Part shown: one piece after another, positions 63,502-64,000 of the stretch | Numbering within the stretch: position 1 is the first letter of the stretch | Layout of the letters: the number at the start of each line of letters is the position of its first letter | From: Streptantibioticus ferralitis | GTDB taxonomy: Bacteria; Actinomycetota; Actinomycetes; Streptomycetales; Streptomycetaceae | Assembly (NCBI RefSeq): GCF_029223525.1 | Contig: NZ_JARHTQ010000007.1 | Coordinates: 248,001-312,000, forward strand | Length of the DNA: 64,000 nucleotides | Direction of reading: 5' to 3' | Position numbers and translations under genes: made by a program | Notes under the pieces: model-generated | What the model was told of the DNA's origin: nothing | Seen by the model: the letters and a program-made list of their open reading frames with translations, nothing else | Database searches by the model: none

Positions 63502-64000
63502 ATGGCGGTTACGGTCCACGACTATCTCGTCGCCCCCTCGGACGCCACCACCGAGGGACGCAGCCGTACGACACTGCCGGAGATCTTCGCCGCGGCCGCC
63601 GACGCGCACGGCGATGCTCCGGCCGTCGTCGGTTGCGGCGAACCGCGGTCGTGGTCGCAGTGGCGCGCCGAGTCCCAGGACTTGGCCGCGGGCCTGCAGG
63701 GCCGCGGAATCGGTGTGGGCGACGTGGTGGCCGTCCACCTTCCGAACTGCTGGGAGTTCGTGGTCACCCACACCGCGGTGGCCGAGGTCGGCGCGGTGCT
63801 CCTGCCGCTCCATCTCACCTACGGTGAGCGGGAGCTGCTGACGTTGATGCGCCGGGCGGGGGCCCGCGTGCTCGTCCTGCCCGCAGGTTACCGACAGGTG
63901 GACGGTGTGGCGCTGGGCCGGCGGCTGCTGGCCCGGCTGGACGCGCTCGAACTCGTGCTGGTCGTCGGGGAGGCCCGGCCGACGGCCCTGGCGGAAGGAG
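63502..64000 (+). CDS. AMP-dependent acyl-CoA synthetase/ligase, N-terminal part
   Basis: The frame from ATG 63502 (GGGGAAGG upstream) stays open to the window edge, 166 codons. It reads the N-terminal domain of ANL adenylating enzymes: LPEIFAAAADAHGDAPAVV, SWSQWRAESQDLAAGLQGRG and VAVHLPNCWEFVVTHTAVAE. The P-loop and the A-domain motifs lie outside the window. It may activate a carboxylic acid for the methyltransferase-containing locus. Confidence 0.85.
   Translation, partial: MAVTVHDYLVAPSDATTEGRSRTTLPEIFAAAADAHGDAPAVVGCGEPRSWSQWRAESQDLAAGLQGRGIGVGDVVAVHLPNCWEFVVTHTAVAEVGAVLLPLHLTYGERELLTLMRRAGARVLVLPAGYRQVDGVALGRRLLARLDALELVLVVGEARPTALAEG

Overview
The window is GC-rich actinomycete DNA and looks like Streptomyces or a close relative. 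It has strong third-position GC, GTG and TTG starts, many 4-base stop/start overlaps, lipoprotein sugar-binding proteins, several MarR/TetR/PadR/XRE regulators, a SpoIIE-type phosphatase and an actinobacterial aa3 oxidase subunit I. I saw no rRNA, tRNA or CRISPR array. Species-level assignment is not possible from the sequence alone.

Layout. 1-4.5 kb: carbohydrate-uptake block on the minus strand (two solute-binding lipoproteins around a GH13 alpha-glucosidase). 4.6-8.3 kb: PadR regulator, ABC ATPase and FtsX-type permease operon. 8.4-12.7 kb: VOC protein, ABC-F remnant, MmyB-type regulator, quinone-oxidoreductase-like enzyme, MFS exporter. 13.2-18.6 kb: a tightly coupled operon of a membrane GT2 synthase, a GT39-type membrane glycosyltransferase and a secreted copper radical oxidase with all expected copper ligands. 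18.7-20.1 kb: a GNAT/AAA+ fusion ATPase.

20.4-36.6 kb is the centrepiece. It is an operon for a PUFA-synthase/HglE-like iterative type I PKS: (NPD-NPD)-KS-AT-ACP-KR on one protein and KS-AT-DH-PPTase on the next. A discrete ACP, an alpha/beta hydrolase with Cys as nucleophile, a GT1 glycosyltransferase and a zinc-ribbon methyltransferase follow, all with 4-base overlaps or a 3-base gap. A Gap-like (glycopeptidolipid-addressing) membrane protein lies 257 bp downstream. My inference is a methylated, glycosylated reduced or partly unsaturated lipid that is moved to the envelope. A good -35/-10 pair sits about 130 bp upstream of the first gene.

36.6-49 kb: membrane proteins; a MarR/DoxX pair with four TTGA-N4-TCAA palindromes exactly 34 bp apart; decayed LysR and SDR genes; a SpoIIE phosphatase; a TetR/TetX-like monooxygenase pair; a radical SAM/SPASM maturase preceded by a 119-codon ORF that is a candidate RiPP precursor; and an SDR. 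48.6-61.6 kb is a gene graveyard between intact genes. It holds fragments of a modular-PKS thioesterase, IS110, IS5 and IS3/IS481-like transposases, integrases, LuxR, a frameshifted methyltransferase, prolyl aminopeptidase, EamA and GMC oxidoreductase. Intact genes here include a leaderless HTH/Clp-N pair with two perfect palindromes over its promoter, a TetR/hydrolase pair with a 34-bp palindrome, a Na+/H+ antiporter and ctaD. 61.7-64 kb begins what may be another biosynthetic locus: an O-methyltransferase with an unusual N-terminal domain and an acyl-CoA ligase cut by the window edge.

A recurring signal is TANNNT followed by 6-7 bases and then the start codon. It is seen at seven genes and predicts leaderless mRNAs.
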